Shown here piece after piece: positions 61,121 to 64,000 of a DNA stretch of 64,000 bases; position 1 is the stretch's first letter; each line of letters opens with the position of its first letter. The translations under genes were made by a program, and so were the position numbers. The stretch is from CAVVFX01 sp963747535. Its GTDB lineage: Bacteria; Acidobacteriota; Terriglobia; Bryobacterales; Bryobacteraceae. The notes under the pieces were generated by a model that saw only the letters and a list, made by a program, of their open reading frames with translations, did no database searches and was not told the DNA's origin. Location: the NCBI GenBank assembly GCA_963747535.1, contig CAVVFX010000023.1:62001-126000 (forward strand). The letters run 5' to 3'.

Positions 61121-61453
61121 ATGGTGGTTCGCATCCGGTTCCGTCCAGGACCGCGGGTAGAACGGAGAAAAGGCAAGAATTCCCGCATCGCCTGGGTGTC
61201 GGCTGGTCTTTTGACTTTAGCGTCAGTTTCCTGCCTGGTTCTGGGGCTCTGGAGATTGGGCGTCGATTTCGGATGGACCGCCAATTTCGTCTTTCCCGAC
61301 CCCTCCGTGTTTTCCCACTGGCAGATCTGGCTGCTTGCTTCGCTGCTCATTCAAGGGGCAGCGTGGAAGCTGAACCAATACGGAAAGCCCAAACAACCCG
61401 GCGAGCCACAGGGCGCAAAAAGCGACAAAGATAAGATGACAGCCAGCGCGTAG
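61121..61453 (+). CDS. small two-helix membrane protein, unknown function
   Basis: 110 aa. A basic N-terminus (MVVRIRFRPGPRVERRKGKNSR) precedes two membrane helices (VSAGLLTLASVSCLVLGLW and IWLLASLLIQGAAWKLN) and a hydrophilic tail rich in Lys, Pro and Gly. No recognised family. It precedes the hairpin cluster. Confidence 0.5.
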   Translation: MVVRIRFRPGPRVERRKGKNSRIAWVSAGLLTLASVSCLVLGLWRLGVDFGWTANFVFPDPSVFSHWQIWLLASLLIQGAAWKLNQYGKPKQPGEPQGAKSDKDKMTASA

Positions 61454-61482
61454 TATGCGGGCTGCTGAATTGAGGGGAGTGC

Positions 61483-61677
61483 GGCTAATGGCTACAGCCC
61501 GCAGACCACAAAAAACGATGGTCTGCGCCACGGCTTGGCTGAAGTGGCCAAAACCAGAGCCGCCTAAAAGGCGGCTGCAGCCAGGATTGGCTGCCCCACG
61601 GCTGGCCCAGCCGCAAAACGGCTGCTCCGCAGCCGGCAGGCCAACGGCCTGCTCCATAATTCTTCGCGACCAGCGAA
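61483..61677. repeat. cluster of REP-like hairpins including copy R7
   Basis: R7 (61483-61533): stem CGCAGACCA (61500-61508) with TGGTCTGCG (61519-61527), then CCACGG; the outer G-C pair of other copies is swapped to C-G on both sides. After it come more hairpins in series: GCCGCCT-AAA-AGGCGGC, GCAGCC-AGGATT-GGCTGC, AGCCG-CAAAA-CGGCT, GGCTGCTCCGCAGCC, and GGCAGGCC-AAC-GGCCTGC. The cluster lies just upstream of the TIM-barrel gene. Confidence 0.85.
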
Positions 61678-61736
61678 GATTCAGGCTATTAGTAGTACAG
61701 AACCTGCGGCCGGGTTGTAGTATCGTCATTATTACA

Positions 61737-62684
61737 ATGACTGTTACACGTCGTACTGTTCTCACAGCACTGTCTGCTGCCGCTGCCGCGCAGGCGCAAC
61801 GCCAAAGAGTCAACTGGAAGCCGAGACTGGGCGTGCTGGCCCAATACTCCGAATCGAATCTCGACTTCGTTAAAGCGGAAGGGTTCACCAGCATCCAGCT
61901 CAGGATTGATCCGCGAAAGGTCGATGACGCCGCCATCCTGGGCATCAAGAACAAGATCCAGCAATCCGGACTTTACGTATCCTCGCTCGCGGTCGACGGC
62001 AATCACATCGATCCCGACCCGGCCGCGCGCGATCGCCAGAATACTTTTACCATCCAGTGCATTGAGCTTTGCGGCAAACTAGGCATACCGAACATCGGGG
62101 GACAATCGGGCACGATCAAAGGCCGGCCGCTGCAGGAGCAGGTAGACCAGATCGTCCGCGTCTACAACGAGAAATACTTTCCGGTGCTCGAAAAAAACAA
62201 GGTACGCATCCTGTGGGAACCGTATGCCGGCGGACCCAACATCGCGACCGGTCCGGTGGGCTGGGAGGCGCTGTTCAAGGCCTTCAATAATTCGCCCAAC
62301 GTCGGACTGCAGTTCGACCCTTCGCACCTGGTGTGGCAGTTTATGGATCCGGTGCAAGCCGCGCGCGACTTCGTGGACAAGATCTACGACGTGCATTTGA
62401 AAGACACCGAGATTCTCTGGCCTATCCTGCGGCGCGGCGGCATCCAACCTGTCAACAACGCACGCTGGTGGCGCTTCCGTGTTCCGGGCTACGGATCGGT
62501 GGATTGGAAAGGCTTCTTCTCCGTGCTGGCGGAGGTCGGCTACAGCGGCGCGATGAATATCGAGAACGAGGACGAATTCTATTATCCGGCTTACGATCAG
62601 GCGAATTTCACCGAGCAGTTTAAGCGGGGCTTCCGGGTTGCGCACGAATACCTGAAGACCCTGGTGCCTCCGGTCACGGCGTAG
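61737..62684 (+). CDS. Tat-exported sugar phosphate isomerase/epimerase-like TIM-barrel protein
   Basis: 315 aa from ATG at 61737 (MTVTRRTVLTALSAAAAAQAQ, twin-arginine signal); the longer open frame upstream is the hairpin cluster. Barrel motifs: LGVLAQYSESNLDFVKAEGF, LYVSSLAVDGNHID, KVRILWEPYAGG (metal Glu), GLQFDPSHLVWQ (Asp/His), YDVHLKDTEILWP and YSGAMNIENEDEF (Glu). Related by family to 8998-9963. Substrate unknown. Confidence 0.85.
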   Translation: MTVTRRTVLTALSAAAAAQAQRQRVNWKPRLGVLAQYSESNLDFVKAEGFTSIQLRIDPRKVDDAAILGIKNKIQQSGLYVSSLAVDGNHIDPDPAARDRQNTFTIQCIELCGKLGIPNIGGQSGTIKGRPLQEQVDQIVRVYNEKYFPVLEKNKVRILWEPYAGGPNIATGPVGWEALFKAFNNSPNVGLQFDPSHLVWQFMDPVQAARDFVDKIYDVHLKDTEILWPILRRGGIQPVNNARWWRFRVPGYGSVDWKGFFSVLAEVGYSGAMNIENEDEFYYPAYDQANFTEQFKRGFRVAHEYLKTLVPPVTA

Positions 62685-62750
62685 GATTCCGGCCATCACC
62701 ACGGTACCCGTGAGCGCTGCCGGGCTGGGTGAGCGACATGAAAGTGGAAG

Positions 62751-64000
62751 TCAAGCGGCCCGGCGACCTTCCCAGTAGTCCTCGAAGCGCCCGTTGAGAT
62801 GACAACAACGCAAGGCGAGGATGGCGTTGGCACCGCGGACCGTCCAGAACATTCCGGACCGCTTCAGGCGGGAGCCGATTACCGACTTGCAGCCGGCTTC
62901 GATGACGCCGGAACCAACAAAAAGATGTTGCCGACGAAACTTGGGGTATCGCATTCGTTCCGCGTTGCGCTCAAAGTATTCCGCTTCGATGCGTAGTTTC
63001 TCTGTGACCTCGGGATTGTTGGAATCGATGGAGCGAAGCGCCGCCACCAGTTTTTCGATTTTGCCTTTATCGAGCAGGCGTTTCTGGTGAGTCTTCATCC
63101 AAGCTTTCTGGCTGGCCTCGTCGTTGGGGTGCAAGCGCCGAGCCAACTCCCACAGATGTTGACGGGCATGATAAAGATCGACAATCTGTATCGCTCCGGG
63201 GAAATGGAGATCGGCCTGATTCCAGCACCATTCAGCGCCATCGGCTATCACAACCTTCTTTTCCGCGCGATTCCAGCCGCGATTCCAGGCCTCCAGATAA
63301 AGGCGCTTGCCAAACTCATCCGCCGTTTCAATAGCTCCCGTATAAGTGGTTGAATGCGGGTCCCGGATGGGATAACCCTCCTTATCCCACGAGGTCTGGG
63401 TGAACACACAGCCCAACTTGGCTTCGCGCGTATGCGCCGGTTGGCCCTCAGTCTTGCCTTGCCGGCCCAGCGTCTCTTTTCTCACCACCGGCACTCCGGT
63501 CCCATCCATCTGCACATACAGAATGGGAATCGGCTCACCAACGATGACAGGCAGATCTAACTGGACGGCTCGCTGGATCTCCCGTTGCGCGCGTTGGGCA
63601 ATGTCGTCCCCGATCACCTCCGCTGCTCGCTCCACCGACTTGGTCGTCACCTCCAAGCCAGCGAGCAATTTCATTTGTTCACGACCGTGATCAAACGGCG
63701 CGTCCTGACCGACTATCGCCTGCATACGGCGGACCCCAGGTGAGAACTCCGTATTCTCCACATCCAATTCGGCATCGGCCGGAAACTGGCCACCGTGACA
63801 GTCGGGGCACAGGTAATAGGGGCGTGATATCTCCACCTGACCCACGGCGGTGAGAATCGATTTGGAGCGCAACTCGCAGTAACGGGCTTGCTTGCCACAA
63901 GGACAAGCCACAGTGCGCTGACCGGCCGCCGGAACCGGAAACTGCAGGAGTCGGCTGAGGGCTGCTGCTGCGGCCTGATGCACAACCGAGCGGGCCGCCA
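62751..64000 (-). CDS. ISKra4-family transposase (partial, runs off right edge)
   Basis: About 416 codons visible, reading open to the window end; a GTG at 63983 could be the start but the frame continues. Zinc-type CPCGKQARYCEL and LCPDCHGGQFPAD at the N-terminus; DDE catalytic residues in YVQMDGTGVPVV, VVIADGAEWCW and GVIEAGCKSVIGSRLKRSG; IVDLYHARQHLWELA between them. These are ISKra4-type landmarks. The terminal repeats of the element could not be placed; the left boundary may lie in 62690-62750. Confidence 0.88.
   Translation of the reverse strand, partial: AARSVVHQAAAAALSRLLQFPVPAAGQRTVACPCGKQARYCELRSKSILTAVGQVEISRPYYLCPDCHGGQFPADAELDVENTEFSPGVRRMQAIVGQDAPFDHGREQMKLLAGLEVTTKSVERAAEVIGDDIAQRAQREIQRAVQLDLPVIVGEPIPILYVQMDGTGVPVVRKETLGRQGKTEGQPAHTREAKLGCVFTQTSWDKEGYPIRDPHSTTYTGAIETADEFGKRLYLEAWNRGWNRAEKKVVIADGAEWCWNQADLHFPGAIQIVDLYHARQHLWELARRLHPNDEASQKAWMKTHQKRLLDKGKIEKLVAALRSIDSNNPEVTEKLRIEAEYFERNAERMRYPKFRRQHLFVGSGVIEAGCKSVIGSRLKRSGMFWTVRGANAILALRCCHLNGRFEDYWEGRRAA

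Noticed and set aside
8442..61677. CRISPR array
   Set aside because: Repeats are dispersed palindromes separated by genes or irregular short sequence, not regularly spaced direct repeats with unique spacers.
61455..61736. Upstream extension of the TIM-barrel frame at 61737
   Set aside because: Translates the hairpin cluster; the Tat signal starts at 61737.

Overview
The window looks like a chromosomal piece of an acidobacterium of the Bryobacteraceae / 'Candidatus Solibacter' type. This is inferred from GC-rich DNA, two modules pairing large DUF1549/DUF1553 cytochrome-type proteins with DUF1501 proteins, several Tat-exported sugar isomerases and oxidoreductases, a caspase/TPR protein, STGPRTEAGK-type protein and many intergenic palindromes. 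No rRNA, tRNA or CRISPR array was seen.

Layout. 1-3.5 kb: on the minus strand, an edge-truncated Cas6-like RAMP protein, a secreted protein, and an HU / M50 protease / glycosyltransferase run. 3.5-10.6 kb: housekeeping and redox genes (flavin reductase, Nnr, class V aminotransferase, glutathione peroxidase, YbaK, a TIM-barrel protein, an ACT+DUF5612-like protein). 10.7-20 kb: a DUF4384 / caspase-TPR pair, then an AddB/AddA-like helicase-nuclease pair. 20-29.4 kb: an ABC ATPase, CobB, an HpcH aldolase, a transpeptidase-SpoIID-HExxH fusion, an SLC13 permease, an M19 dipeptidase and a GntP permease. 29.5-38.7 kb: cysS, a Cys/Met PLP enzyme, an oxidoreductase, a PfkB kinase, a GT-C-like membrane protein, a DapF homologue with one catalytic Cys replaced, and a nucleotide-sugar dehydrogenase. 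38.7-52.5 kb: the two DUF1549/DUF1501 modules around uvrA and a rhomboid protease, with two gene remnants joined tail to tail at about 47.6 kb. 52.5-58 kb: an accessory stretch with an STGPRTEAGK-type ORF, a secreted protein, a DUF4145 protein, a BrnT-like toxin/antitoxin pair and a CpaE-like ATPase. 58.1-64 kb: an IS110 element, another oxidoreductase, a hairpin cluster, a second TIM-barrel protein and an edge-truncated ISKra4-type transposase.

The most interesting system is the IS110 element at about 58,154-59,799. It sits inside one copy of a repeated palindrome (REP-like) whose intact copies occur elsewhere in the window, so its target can be reconstructed. Its ends are flanked by a CC dinucleotide. 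The non-coding leader upstream of the transposase folds into two stem-loops that carry sequences matching the interrupted palindrome (target loop) and the element's own two ends (donor loop). This is the layout of an IS110 bridge RNA, and all four guides can be read directly.

A REP-like palindrome family (at least seven copies, some with paired stem changes), a shorter ACAGACT/AGTCTGT palindrome family and a 10-bp tandem repeat occupy many of the short gaps, sometimes running into gene starts or ends.
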